Below are positions 34,197 to 45,125 of a stretch of DNA of 64,000 nucleotides, one piece after another; within the stretch, counting starts at the first letter, position 1, and every line of letters begins with the position of its first letter. The position numbers were made by a program, and so were the translations under genes. The stretch covers positions 11,759,672-11,823,671 of the forward strand of contig NC_045144.1 in the NCBI RefSeq assembly GCF_008831285.2. The letters are read 5' to 3'. The notes below the pieces were generated by a model that saw only the letters and a list, made by a program, of their open reading frames with translations, did not search any database and was not told the origin of the DNA. This DNA comes from Nymphaea colorata (Eukaryota > Streptophyta > Magnoliopsida > Nymphaeales > Nymphaeaceae).

Positions 34197-34612
34197 TTAA
34201 CAAAAAAGCCTCTTTTTATAGGTTGATTTTGATCTTTTTGGTAAACAAGACTCATTTGCCCATCTTTTTTTACAAAGGACCTCTTTTTAGAGGGTAATTT
34301 TGGTCTTTTTGGTAAACAAGACTCATTTGTTCCTCCTTTTTGACAAAGAACCTCCTTTTAGAGGATAATTTTGGTCTTTTTGGTAAACAAGACCCATTTG
34401 CCCATCATTTTTGACAAAAAACCTCCTTTTAGAGGGTAATTTTGGTCTTTTTGGTAAACAGTACCCATTTACCCCTCCTTTTTGACAAAGAACCTCCTTT
34501 TAGAAGGTAATTTTGGTTTTTTGGTAAACAAGACCCATTTGCCCCTCCTGTTTGACAAAGAACCTCCTTTTAGAGGAAGATTTTGGTCTTTTATAAAAAA
34601 AATTCAAATTTT
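34197..34612. repeat. Six-copy tandem array, about 71-bp unit
   Basis: Each unit contains ACAAAGAACCTCCTTTTAGA, then GGTAATTTTGGTCTTTTTGG, TAAACAAGACCCATTTGCCC and TCCTTTTT. Six units follow each other without spacers. The last is truncated and runs into a TATA box region. Units differ by a few substitutions. Confidence 0.92.
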
Positions 34613-34632
34613 GGGTTTTCGCTCCAAAATCC

Positions 34633-34642
34633 TCTATAAATA
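34633..34642 (+). promoter_or_regulatory. TATA box downstream of the tandem array
   Basis: CTATAAATAC lies about 20 bp after the array and is followed by a pyrimidine-rich leader (CACTTCCCCCCTC, later TCTCTTGAGCTCTTTCTCTC). This looks like a plant core promoter, either of an LTR or of a lost gene. No coding sequence follows. Confidence 0.5.
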
Positions 34643-34899
34643 CCCTCCACTTCCCCCCTCTTGGGCAAGAGTGGTCATTGGGAGAAACCCTAGAGTATTC
34701 TCACTTGAAGACAGAGTTTCTCTTGAGCTCTTTCTCTCTCCCTCTTCCTCTTTCCATTTCTCATCTTCTCCAACTTGGAGCAAGTTACAACCCTCTTAGA
34801 GACATCATCTTGGAGCTTCACTCAAGAGAATCTTCAAGCTAAGGTGTTCATTTTCTCTAAGTCTTTCACATTTAGAGATATGTAATCCAAACCTCACTC

Positions 34900-35260
34900 C
34901 ATTCTTTATTTTCTTTCCTATCTTCTTCATCTCCCCATGGCCATATGAGATAGCTCTCACTTTCTATTTTAGAGTCAAGAGGTTATACTTGAGAACACAA
35001 GGAGCATGAGAAGATGAGATAATCTTTCATTCTACGATTAAATCATGTTATCAATTTCTCAAATATAATCTTGTTGTTGTTGCTCTTTCCTTTTTTGAAT
35101 ATAGACTTCTTTTGCTTTCTTCATTTTCTTCTCATCTTCTTCTCCCCATTGCTAAAGGAGAAAACACTAAATCTCTTTTTTTCGAGACAAGAGGCTATGC
35201 TCAAGGGAACCAGGAGCATAGAAATATGAGATGATCTTTCATTTCATAGTTACTTCATAC
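34900..35260. repeat. Diverged tandem duplication, about 210-bp period
   Basis: The block TTCTTCATCTCCCC...GAGATAATCTTTCATTCTAC (about 34905-35040) recurs as CTTCTTCTCCCC...GAGATGATCTTTCATTTCAT (about 35115-35250). Both contain AAGAGG(T/C)TAT(A)CT and AGGAGCAT(G)AGA. Confidence 0.75.
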
Positions 35261-35290
35261 CCTCTCTCCTAGTTGAATCTTTCTCTTTCC

Positions 35291-35317
35291 ATCTCTCTCT
35301 CTCTCTCTCTCTCTTTC
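35291..35317. repeat. (TC)n microsatellite
   Basis: An uninterrupted TC run of about 26 bp. Confidence 0.95.
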
Positions 35318-36710
35318 CTTCCTTGAATATTGTCTATATATTTTTTCATTTATATGTGAATGTATGGTGGGAATGAGAGTGTGGTTTGAGGATTCTTTAT
35401 CTTCATACTGATTTTTGAGGTTGGGACTTGTCCAACCTAGGGAAACCCTCACGAATATGTACATGTTAATATGCATTTGTATGACATTTCACATTAGTTT
35501 CTTTTTAATCATCCAATTAGGAATCCTAATGAGCATCTTATTGTATGATTTGTTTTCTTTCATACCCAACGGTGGAAGAAATATATTCCTTATGGCAAAC
35601 CAAAGCATAACATTCTATGTTTTTATATAAATTATATTTTCTAAAACATTTTCAAAAGAAATCTTTCTAATGAAGCCTTGGAGACTTAGCTTAGGCTCTT
35701 GCATGGTCCAAACTTCCTTCCGGCCTATATCAAAATTTGAAGTTGACTATTTTCAAATCATTCCTTGATTTTCATATTCATGAAAACGTATGCGTATATA
35801 CATGTTATATACGTATGCATGCACATGAATATCTTTCTCTGTTGTTTCTCTTTCTATGATTTAACATACTTTTATGAACTCTCGTATACGTATATATAAA
35901 AATATATATATACATGTATTCCATTTCAAAATCTCTCTTTCTCTTTCTAAAATGATATTCTCTGCTCTACTTGATATAAACATTATTTTCATAAGCTTTC
36001 ATATATGTATACAAATACATATCTTTCTTTTTCAAAACATGTGATTTTATGATTTTCAAGATCTTTTTCTTTCTCTATATCCCTCTTTGGATGTAGTCCT
36101 TATCTTTTTCATTCTTTCAATATCTTACCATTTAAGATTTTAATTTTTCATTTACTGACTTCATTAAGTCCACAATTTAAGTAATGACCCAATATTGGAT
36201 TCATGCTTGATGGTCTACAATCCCAATCCATTTTTAAAAACTTTTCTTTATTATAACTATAAAAGCAAAAATCTTAGATGTATGTTATGATAGGAATGCC
36301 TTATATGAATGTTGTGGCATGAATGAGTCATTTTTCTTCCATTCATCTTAGGATTGATGCATCCATGCATTCACTTCCACTCAATATCACAAATGAGCAC
36401 AAACACATCTGTAAAAGAATTTAAGCAAGATGAGATGGAGCTCTAAATAGGTGGTAACCGAATTAGAGCAAAATCTCAAACCTACTTAAAGTCTTAAGAG
36501 AATAATAAAATGACTTCAAAGTGATTCCCCAAGCTTTTCAAATAATATTTAAAAGATTTCTCAACTCTAGTTTTCATCAAAATGTTTCACATTCCCAAGC
36601 AATTATTCAAGAACCTTTTCAAAAGTTTGAAGCATCAAACTTCCAATACTCTTCTACACCGCATATAGAAAAAATGTTTAAGCCAAAATGAAATGCATCA
36701 ATAATAAACA
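35318..36710. other. Gene-free AT-rich stretch with TATACGTATA-like runs
   Basis: Alternating purine-pyrimidine patches such as ATATACATGTTATATACGTA near 35800 and GTATACGTATATAT near 35885 occur. I see no gene. Confidence 0.35.
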
Positions 36711-36820
36711 TAGCCCTTGGATTGATTACCCCCAGTAAAGGTGCTGGGAACGGTTGATTCTCGTACTGACGGGCGAGTCCCTTTCTCTTTTATTTTCAAA
36801 TAAAAATATCATTTTTCTGG
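36711..36820 (+). repeat. Dispersed direct repeat, copy 1
   Basis: CCTTGGATTGATTACCCCC, GGAACGGTTGAT, CTCGTAC(T)GACGGGC and TATTTTCAAATAAAA recur in the same order and spacing at about 39866-39970. Copies are about 80 percent alike by eye and 3.16 kb apart. They may be corresponding parts of two LTRs of one old element. Confidence 0.65.
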
Positions 36821-39800
36821 AGCACTCCAAAACCAACCAAAAATTTTGGGATGCAAACAGCTCCCAATCCTCTAAACAGCACTATGCTCCAGCTGGTCAT
36901 GTGGTCAAGGCGTCACAAGCAAAATGCCACCCGAGCCGGCTCAGTCTAGCATAGCTGCTTGCTCAAGATATCTTCGAATCAGGCTCAACCAAGGCTAACT
37001 CAGCCCACCAGCTGCCCTTTGTTCGTGTCAACTTCAGCCCCAATAGTCAATTCAACTCGGCACCCTGTTATGCCCTGTTGTGGATAGCAGTCCAAGCTCA
37101 TCTTCACCTCAAAATTTCCAGCAAAATCAGGTCAACTACCTCTTTAATTTGCATGAAATTTAATTATATTGCCCTGCATATCTCATTTTTTTCAAAAGAA
37201 TGATGATGAAGCCTCATTTGGCAGCCACAAAGTGGCTGGCTGATAACAGAGTGAGAACGACTCCACCATGGCCTGCTTTGCAGCAGCCTTGGAAGTAGAT
37301 GCCTCCTTCCATCAAAGTTTATAAACCAAGGTTCAAATACCCTTGCTTTTTAACATTCTGACACCCAAATCAATGGGCTCCATTTTTTGTTATTCAATTA
37401 AAACAAGCAAGTTGATTTTAAGCTTGCCAAATGTTGGTGATTTGTCACCATGGTGTAGAACCTAACCAGTCTTATGATTGAGGTCTTTGCCAAGCAATTT
37501 AACTCAAGAATAACATCTATCTTTTTCTGTTCTAAAACAGCAACCCTCGTGCATGATTTTGATCATTATAATCCTCATGAAATGTGACATTTTTCTAAGC
37601 ACTTCCTTGCTGAAAATGATGGACGTTCTAGGTATGCCTCTTCATGCGAATGACAAATGAAAATGACAAATGAATTGTGGGTTTGGGTTGACTATTTTTA
37701 AAAGCTAAGAATGATGTCCAGCTGGGTCGATACAAAGATAATGTATATGTTCGTGCACATGTGCATGCATTCCCATGATTATCCTAACCCATTTGATTTA
37801 AAAATCAGTTTTCTTTTTTCAAAAATAAAAAAAAATGATATTTTCAAAATTTGATTTCAAAAATCCCACTCCTACAATATTGGAAAAATACTCCCATTGG
37901 TCGGGCAAGAATGTCATCCTTTCATCTATGTAATTGAATGAATGTATGCAAAAAGAATGAGAGGAATGAAGCATGGATGTACAATGGATTGGATCTCACA
38001 AAACGATTCCAGTAAGGATTGAATCTACTCTGTCCATGAGTATGATCCACCTTAAAATAGAACAAATCAAACAAAATGGGTTCATTTCAACTTATCTCAT
38101 TTCTGAAATTGTTAGAAACCTATATGATTTCGAAAATCAACTATTAACAAGTTCATCAAGTTGGGTTTCAATAGAAGCTCCTGGATCCAAAGCAAGCGTT
38201 TTGATCAAATCCAAAATCATTAGAGGAATCTTATTCCTACCAAAAGTATTTGGAAACATGTGCTTCCAAATATTCTATCACTTTCAAAATCGATACGAGC
38301 TATTTCTCAAATCAAATCATTTTCAAACTCAAAATGGTTTTCCAAAGACAACAACCTAGAGAAATTTGGAGAGTTTCTCTAGATCCAATTTTTAGAACTT
38401 TCAAACAATAGGTTCTTGGTCAAGGAAACCTATTGAAATCGACTTGAAAATCAAAGTCCATTTTCAAATCAGTTCTACAAAAGCCAAGCCACTTTCAACT
38501 CAAAATCAATCTTAAAAAAATGCCAACCTAGAGAAATTAAATTACTCTAGACCCAATACCAAGAATTTTAGAATGTTAAGTTCCTGATCTTAGAAACCTA
38601 CTTTGCTTACTCTATGTCAAAAAACAAGTTGAAATAAACTTGTCACATTTCTAAACCAAACCCTAGAGCCAATTCTAGAGGAATTTACAAAGTTTCCTCA
38701 CCCAAAGAGAAGTTTTTCTCAAAATTCCCTAACAATAAGTTTGGATCATTGAAGCTCGTCTTCACCAATTCATTTTGGAACCTCAATTTCAAAACCAAAT
38801 TCCCCAAAATTTAAGCCCATGGACATTATCTCTAAAAGCTTTTCTTAATATTAAGAATAAACTTGGAGGACATCTTACATTTCCACCTCTAAGGTGGAAC
38901 AACATGAGATCCAAATTGAATTATGCATGGAGAAAAATCAAGTGAAGCATGAATGAACAGATAATTTATTTTGTATATGCATACATACATGCTCTTCACC
39001 AATGTACTCGTTCACTTTCGTAAACTCTAAGTAAGTCAAGCCGGAGTCGCTACCTTGACCCAGTCATATTGTGACAAAAACTTGAACACCTCACTTAATT
39101 TGTCACGAAAACACAATTTCTAAAATGATTGCAAACCATATATTTTCAAAATCATTTTCAAATACATGATTGGATTTTCTCCAAAAATCAAACTAATTTT
39201 CAAATCCAAATCAAACAAATTCCCATGATCTTGGTCCAAAAATAGGTTTCTCAAAACAAGACAATCATATACTCTAATTTTTCAAACGCACCAATTGAGT
39301 AAAGTCAAGTTTTTTCCAATACTTCCAAAAGCCAAGTTCAAAATCTCAAAATTATGGTCCATTTCCAGCTATTTCCAAACTTAGAAATTTCAATCCATAA
39401 GATCTAAATCCAATTTTCTAAACCAAAATTTGGTTTCAAAAACAAGTTCCAATTCCAAAAATTTCCATTTCTAGACCAAACCCCCAATCTTCAATGTCCA
39501 ATTTTAAATGGCTTAATTTCAATTTCAAAATCCTATTTCAATCTCAATTCTATTAAAAATCCTATGTCAATCCCTAATTCTGTTCGAAAATTCAATTTCC
39601 AAAATCCCAAATTCTATTAAACAATTCAACTCCTCTCCAAATCAAAATTAACAATTTTCCAAACTCCAAATTTTGGACCAAACGAAAAATCACCTGCTAA
39701 AATCTTGATTTAATTAAAAAATCCCATACAAATTTTCAAGTCTCCAAAATTTCTGAAATACAGAAATATTTTCAATCAAATCCAAGTCTTGTTTAAAATG

Positions 39801-39865
39801 AACTCCAAAATCTAATTTTTGTACATGCATGTAGGAAAAGTAACTTGCCAAAGTTTGAGAGACTC
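36821..39865. other. Gene-free C/A-biased stretch between the direct repeats
   Basis: Especially from 38000 to 39860 the plus strand is strongly biased to A and C with few G (runs like CAAATTCCAAAATTTCC). No domain is recognisable; a 128-codon frame at 37973-38359 fits this bias and not a known protein. Confidence 0.4.
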
Positions 39866-39970
39866 TAGACCTTTGGATTGATTACCCTTGTTAAGGTTAG
39901 TAGGAACGGTTGATCTTGGTACCGATGGGCATGTCCATTTCTCCTAAAAATTTATTTTCAAATAAAACCC
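39866..39970 (+). repeat. Dispersed direct repeat, copy 2
   Basis: It matches 36711-36820: CTTTGGATTGATTACCC, GGAACGGTTGATC, GGTACCGATGGGC, TATTTTCAAATAAAA. Confidence 0.65.
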
Positions 39971-41020
39971 AAATTTTGCTACTTCGTGCATGACTTCCCT
40001 TTGACCGCGCAGGCCGCCAAGAAGATCGGGGTGTGAACAACCAACCGCATTCCCTGGAGGTATTATTTGCTTAAATAATGATAGTGATCAAATGAAAAAA
40101 AATGACATAAGTTACCGATTGGGGTGCGAGTGGAAAGAGTTCACCACACACCATGTTACCGCCAGGATCAAACTATGGATTTGACATGTTTGGTTTTTCA
40201 ACAAACATTTATTGTTCAGGTCAATTTTCTTGTCCGGACTCTTTTTAGTTCAAACCTTGAGTAGTGTATGTGCTAGGTTTCTTTCTCTATTGAATTTCGT
40301 TTTCCAAGGAGCTGCCATCCCTAAATGGCTTGACCAAAAAGCTCACTTGATTTTTTGAGTGTAAAAATGTGCCCTTAAAAAGAATGGAGGACAATTTATG
40401 GTTATGTACTAAGAGATTTTCTGCATTTTGTAACTAATATGAAGTATTTGCTTTTATATTTTTTCAATGAACTACAAGCACTGAGAAAATTCACCAATTC
40501 AATGAAATTCATTGTCAGTATGCATCATCAAACATGTATTTCTTTCGTGTTTGAAAAGCCTTATTTCTTCATCAACATGGAATTTACAGCTTTTAAAGAG
40601 CAACGATGCTGCTGTTCTTTATCATCCCAACTGCGTGAGGAGCCCGCCACTCCAATTACAAGCGCTGCTTGGGAAACTGAAAAGCTTATTCCCTTACATG
40701 AAAGCTATCGCGATACTTCATGTACGAGTGCAATGGGGGCCCTTGTTATAATTCACAATAAAACTAGCTTTTTGTCAATTTATAGCAATATTATAAAATT
40801 AGATAGAATAATAGAACGAGTGTGATCCAAAAAATCTGATAAGGCGGGCAATTCTGACATTCTGAGCTGGCCATGGTATTGAATCCTTAGTGCGGCAGTG
40901 CTGAAAAGACATTTAATAGTTTTATAAAATTGAATATGATGACATTTATTTTTCTCCCTTATATAACATAGAGCTAACAATAATACAACAAATCAGAGCA
41001 CATGAATATAAAAGAAACAA
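39971..41020. other. No supported gene; exon-like fragment near 40.6 kb
   Basis: A plus-strand segment after an acceptor-like TTTACAG (about 40590) stays open to 40751 and reads DAAVLYHPNCVRSPPLQLQA, with protein-like composition. I do not recognise it and see no partner exons. It sits at the edge of the gene-fragment cluster at 40.6-43.5 kb. Confidence 0.25.
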
Positions 41021-41090
41021 CTATAACCAGAAGTTCAAAGCCCTGTGAACACCAGGCCATGCAGGCTCACTATTCAGATCACTACATTCT

Positions 41091-41196
41091 AATAATTCAG
41101 AACCAGCAAAACTTGCACCGGCAAAGGTTGGGATTCCATCTTCATCGCGTCAACTGCCATAGCTTCTGGACCTATTTGTTCTTTGGTTCCTAAAAA
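41091..41196 (-). other. Candidate last exon, unidentified
   Basis: On the minus strand a CTTTTTTAG acceptor at about 41197 is followed by an open frame, TKEQIGPEAMAVDAMKMESQ, then PLPVQVLLVLNY, ending at a TAG near 41091. The pyrimidine tract and protein-like sequence suggest a real exon or a captured fragment. I do not recognise the family, and an upstream exon is only guessed at 41240-41416. Confidence 0.25.
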
Positions 41197-42137
41197 AGGT
41201 GAGATTAACACAAGTACGCATCTGTGTGCACAGAACATTTAAGTCTTTGACTGGAAAGATAGAAAGCGAGTCATATGCAAGCGGATCCATGATCAAGTCG
41301 CCTTCTTGACAGATGGGAATCTCCTTTTGTTTCTCCAGTTTATGGTCATCATTTTGGCATGGTAGAGAAATCAGAGCCATTATTGATTGCATACACTTGA
41401 CTCCATGAACATGCAACCAAGCAATTAGTTATTGATTTCAAATAATTTTAAATATCCTATTCAATGTTCTAAACGACATATCATCAAATGTTATCAAACA
41501 TTTGGGTTGCAGGCACTGTTTGTGAGAGACATCAACACACATGGCGGAGGAGGCCGAGCGGGAGAAGAGAGGCAGGGAGAAGGGCGAAAGGAACGAGGGA
41601 TGTGTGGAGGAGGAAAAACGGAAGGGGGAGAGGGAGCAGAAAGGGGACAACGGCCGCAACGGCTCCCCTACCCGCCTTTCGATTTTATTTTTTAGTCTCA
41701 CTAAAAACGGAGAAAAAAAATGTCAGCCGTTGAAAACAGTCGTCCGCTTCATTTTAAAGCGATGCAAATTCATTGAAAGCGTTTGGTTTACATGACTAAA
41801 TAATAACTTATTACAAATAAACATCAAGTTGACTCACAAAAAAGATGAACCACCGAATGAAGAAATGATGGGAAAGTTGAAGGAGAACAAAGAGGGGGAG
41901 AAAGATAGGTAAATTTCGTCATCAAGCAATCCAATGGCGAGGTGTGTGATGCTCTGTCTCTCTCTCTGTATATCTCTCTCTTGAGAAGGACGCGAGAGTG
42001 CAAGCATGCAAACTAGAGATTCTCCTAGTTCAAAATCTCAGATGACAAAAAGCCCTAATCTTAACCGTGACAGTGAGAGAGAGAGAGAGCAAAAAAAAGA
42101 AGAATGCTTCAGGCGAGAAGAAAAACAGAGGCGGAGA

Positions 42138-42197
42138 AGTGGAGCGCTTGGAGAGTGAGATGGGAGAAGTGCAGCGCTTGGAGAGTGAGATGAGAGT
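42138..42197 (+). repeat. 30-bp tandem duplication
   Basis: GTGGAGCGCTTGGAGAGTGA and GTGCAGCGCTTGGAGAGTGA begin two adjacent 30-bp units in a purine-rich block resembling a 5' leader. Confidence 0.8.
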
Positions 42198-42389
42198 TGG
42201 AGAGATTTTGGCGAAGAGGCGTAACGCCTGCAGTTTTGAGGAGAGATCGTGGCAGAGAGGCGCAACAATCCAAGTAAGATACAAGGCTGATAAAACTTTA
42301 GATATCATTGCTCATACTGCATAGAGTCCATGTTTCGATTAGAGATGGTTTCTCCTTTAAAATTACTTCCATCCATTACTTCATTGCAG

Positions 42390-43031
42390 GTTCATTCGTT
42401 ACAGGGGAAACCTGCAGTCTCTTTGCTGCATCAACTTGGCCTGAGATATTTTACTCCACGTGAGGTTCTTGCTCAAGAATTTGATCGACTTAAAGAGTGG
42501 TGTATTTGACTTGAAAGCCTGGTCAAGAACAGTCAGGGCCCTCCTCAATCTTGCGGTTAGTTGACTCTGGTGATTTTCTGACACTATAGATTTTGCTGCT
42601 GTACAGGTAGCCAATTTGCATTCTTTCTCACAGGAGTTTCAATTTCCGCAGCACATCAGCCTTAGACAGCGGTTAGATTTTTTTTAGCATACTTTTCTTT
42701 TGGCTCTTGGATGGTGCTGGAATAAGGTCTTGCCTGATCTAGAATAATATCGTTGTGCAAAAAGTTTATAACCAATTTGTGTTCCTTAATGGCAAAATTA
42801 GAGAGCTTGAAGAGCAGATGAGAATGCATTTTTGTACTTCATTTTCTCTTTTCTTTCTTTCTTTTTATTCAGCAAGTCATGATTTTGGACTTCCACGTAA
42901 CTTTGGATCGGAACAGAGTCAACAGACCAGAACCTGATCGCTTATGTAGGTATGCACTGTTGGGGAATAGTTTAAGCTTAGCAGTAGTGACTCCATTGCT
43001 GAGATATTCGTTTACAGAACCATTACAATGA
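42390..43031 (+). pseudogene. DNMT2: DNMT2/TRDMT1 tRNA methyltransferase, 3'-terminal three exons
   Basis: Three exons, 42390-42464, 42607-42671 and 42950-43031, are bounded by TTGCAG, TACAG and ATGTAG acceptors and GTTCT and GTTAG donors. They join to exactly 74 codons ending in TGA. The product contains LRYFTPRE, then VANLHSFSQEFQFPQHISLR and QRYALLGNSLSLAVVTPLLR, the C-terminal target-recognition and motif IX-X region of DNMT2. That enzyme methylates C38 of tRNA-Asp in characterised eukaryotes. The catalytic PCQ-containing N-terminal two-thirds is absent: 40-42.39 kb holds no DNMT2 sequence I can see. I therefore call it a truncated gene fragment, with the exons themselves undamaged. An alternative is a gene whose 5' exons were displaced by insertions. 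Confidence 0.85.
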
Positions 43032-43434
43032 TCCACTGTTTCCATCATTACAGTAGTCCTTCATTACCTACATTTGTTAAATGCAAAAGAGTAAGTTCAT
43101 CTTCCTGTGTCCTTTGGTAATTTTACTTGTCTTCCATGTTGGGTAGTAACATTGCTCCTACAAGAACATTAATTTGTGATGGCAATGACATGCGCCAGAT
43201 GGGTGTGCATTTTTCGATGTACATATGGGTGTCTGCATGTGTGCATGTTAGTTTGTGTAACTTTTGTACCAAATTTCAAACGAACCATCAATGGATGTGT
43301 ATCAGAATGTCATTACTATTATGCATATTATATAATCTTAATGTGTACTAATTTGTCAACGGATGCTTAGTTTGTCTCCTGTTTTTTGTGGCACATTGTA
43401 TTATTTAAAAACACATATCGTCATTTTGTTGCAG

Positions 43435-43543
43435 GTGATGTTGTCCTGAGAGACCTACAATTGAAGGCCGTAGCTTTAAATTCTCTCAAACTTCCAGTTA
43501 TCGTGAAAGGGTGGGGGGGTTCATTGGTACAATAACATTGAAG
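43435..43543 (+). pseudogene. VPS13/chorein-type exon, frameshifted fragment
   Basis: After a TTTGTTGCAG acceptor the frame reads GDVVLRDLQLKAVALNSLKL, then PVIVKG, and ends at AAG/GTACTT. This matches the second exon of plant VPS13-family proteins (KGDVVLKDLQLKAEALNSLK), part of the chorein-N domain that forms a lipid-transfer channel. A G-rich expansion (GGGTGGGGGGG near 43510) adds bases and shifts the frame, although the downstream GTITLK coding is still readable in another frame. The first exon (MLE...) and the next exon (VPWKSLG) are not found nearby. It lies about 400 bp after the DNMT2 fragment on the same strand. Confidence 0.78.
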
Positions 43544-44890
43544 GTACTTGTGATGACTTTGTCTTCAAACTCCTGCTGTCATTTCCTCTCCATGCACCTG
43601 AAATATCTTGTTGTATGATGAAATGCTTCCTATGCGGAAGGGAATTTGTAACTGAATGGAGCTCATCATCTTCCATTCAGAACAAAAAAGAAAGGGAAAA
43701 AGATAGCCACAAATATTACGATATTAACGACAAAATGAAAAAAAAACTGGAAACTTTCATATTTTGATTTTTCCATAAGTTTTGAGATGCCTTCTTCCGT
43801 TCTGCTGCTTGGTCTGGCAACTTCAAGCTGGCCGTCCTACCAATGGATGACTCGAACCTTCAAGCCGATAATCTGTAAAACTGTGTACGGTAGACACTTT
43901 CAAAGGTGGTCATCCTGCAAGGGTTACACCTATACCAGGTGCCAATGTGGCTGAATTAGTCACAAACTCGCAGCTTTATTGATTTATTTCTCAAAAACAA
44001 TTTTATATGTAATATATTTTTTTACAGCACTCTAAATTTTATTTTGGATTAAGAACTTCAATAGTAGAGCTATTTAAGGTGGCTTTTTATTTTTTCCTTG
44101 CATAGTTGCCAATCGTTTCTTGTATTTGACTATGAATTGATGTTTTTTGGTTCGACTTTTTATTTTTTAAGCATGTTCACATTTATTGATTCGCTATCTT
44201 TGGGCAGTGTGAAAAGATGTTCTTTTTCCCAATCCTCGTACAGGGTTCTGTCATGTGGAAGAACTTGCCGTGGATTTGTTTTTGATCTCTAATAGGCCCC
44301 CATTGTGAAGCCGTCTCAGTGAAAGGTGCTTCTCACATTGCTGCTGCAAAGTACTAAGGATATTTCAGACTTGATTGTACTCTTTGCAGTTTGGTGCACA
44401 ATTTTTGCTAGAGAGTATGTGCTATTGACATTTCAGTAAAATCGGCATTTGTAAAATAAGTTACAGATCAGAGTTACGTGTTGATTTAGGGTAGGTGCTA
44501 TGATGGGTTCCAATTGGAAATTATGCCCGAGGTTTCTGCATCCTTACACAAATTGCGTGTTGGGCATTAATATCTAGCGCTGAAATCAGATAAGTCTGCA
44601 GGATTTATTGTCAATTTCACACTTGCTATTTGTTTCTATTCCCTTTATTTAAGCTATCCCATAGCCTTGCGTGCCGTCAGGGCATATTATTGCGACTAGG
44701 TTTGCGGCTTCGACCCATCACATGTTAATAGCAGATTCAGATTCAGGAAAATGATCAAGCAAAAGGGACGCCACAATATGTGTTTTTCTTTACTTTGCCT
44801 CCAAGCTAAATATATGCCTTTTCATTTGACGTCAGAATCATTATAGTTTTTTAAATGTTGTTTTTAATGATGGTGAAAATAAGGAACAAA
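43544..44890. other. No recognisable gene
   Basis: AT-rich sequence, possibly more intronic or fragment DNA from the captured genes. No exon could be assigned with confidence. Confidence 0.35.
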
Positions 44891-44899
44891 GAGTTAAAT

Positions 44900-45125
44900 G
44901 GATTAAACAAGTTAACATTAAACAAGTTAACGCTTAAACGAGTTAATGCTAAACGAGTTTAAATGGGTTAAACGAGTCGAGTTCGACCTCGGCTTTGTGT
45001 AGTCGAGTCGAGCTCAAGCTTCCTATAAGAAGCTCGACTCGAGTTCGAGCCGAGCTCAAGCTCGAGTATGTTTAGCCGAGTCCAGCTTGAGCTGGCCAAG
45101 CTCGGACTCGACTAGGCTCGTGTGA
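44900..45125. mobile_element. TCGAGC-rich repeat (hAT-like non-autonomous type)
   Basis: GTTAA(C/A)G(A/C)GTT units grade into dense GAGTCGAGTTCG, AAGCTCGACTCGAG and GAGCCGAGCTCAAGCTCGAG units. This kind of sequence recurs widely in plant genomes as decayed non-autonomous DNA transposons. A shorter relative lies at 51590-51665. Ends are not clear. Confidence 0.5.

Noticed and set aside
34197-34612. Regular repeats considered as a CRISPR-like array.
   Set aside because: The units are contiguous without unique spacers, and the genome is plant; this is a tandem minisatellite.
37973-38359. 128-codon plus-strand frame.
   Set aside because: Composition follows the local A/C bias; it has no motif and lies between repeat modules.
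42067-42324. 85-codon frame with VERLESEMGEVQRLESEM.
   Set aside because: It arises from a 30-bp tandem duplication in a purine-rich leader-like block and is not in frame with the DNMT2 exons.
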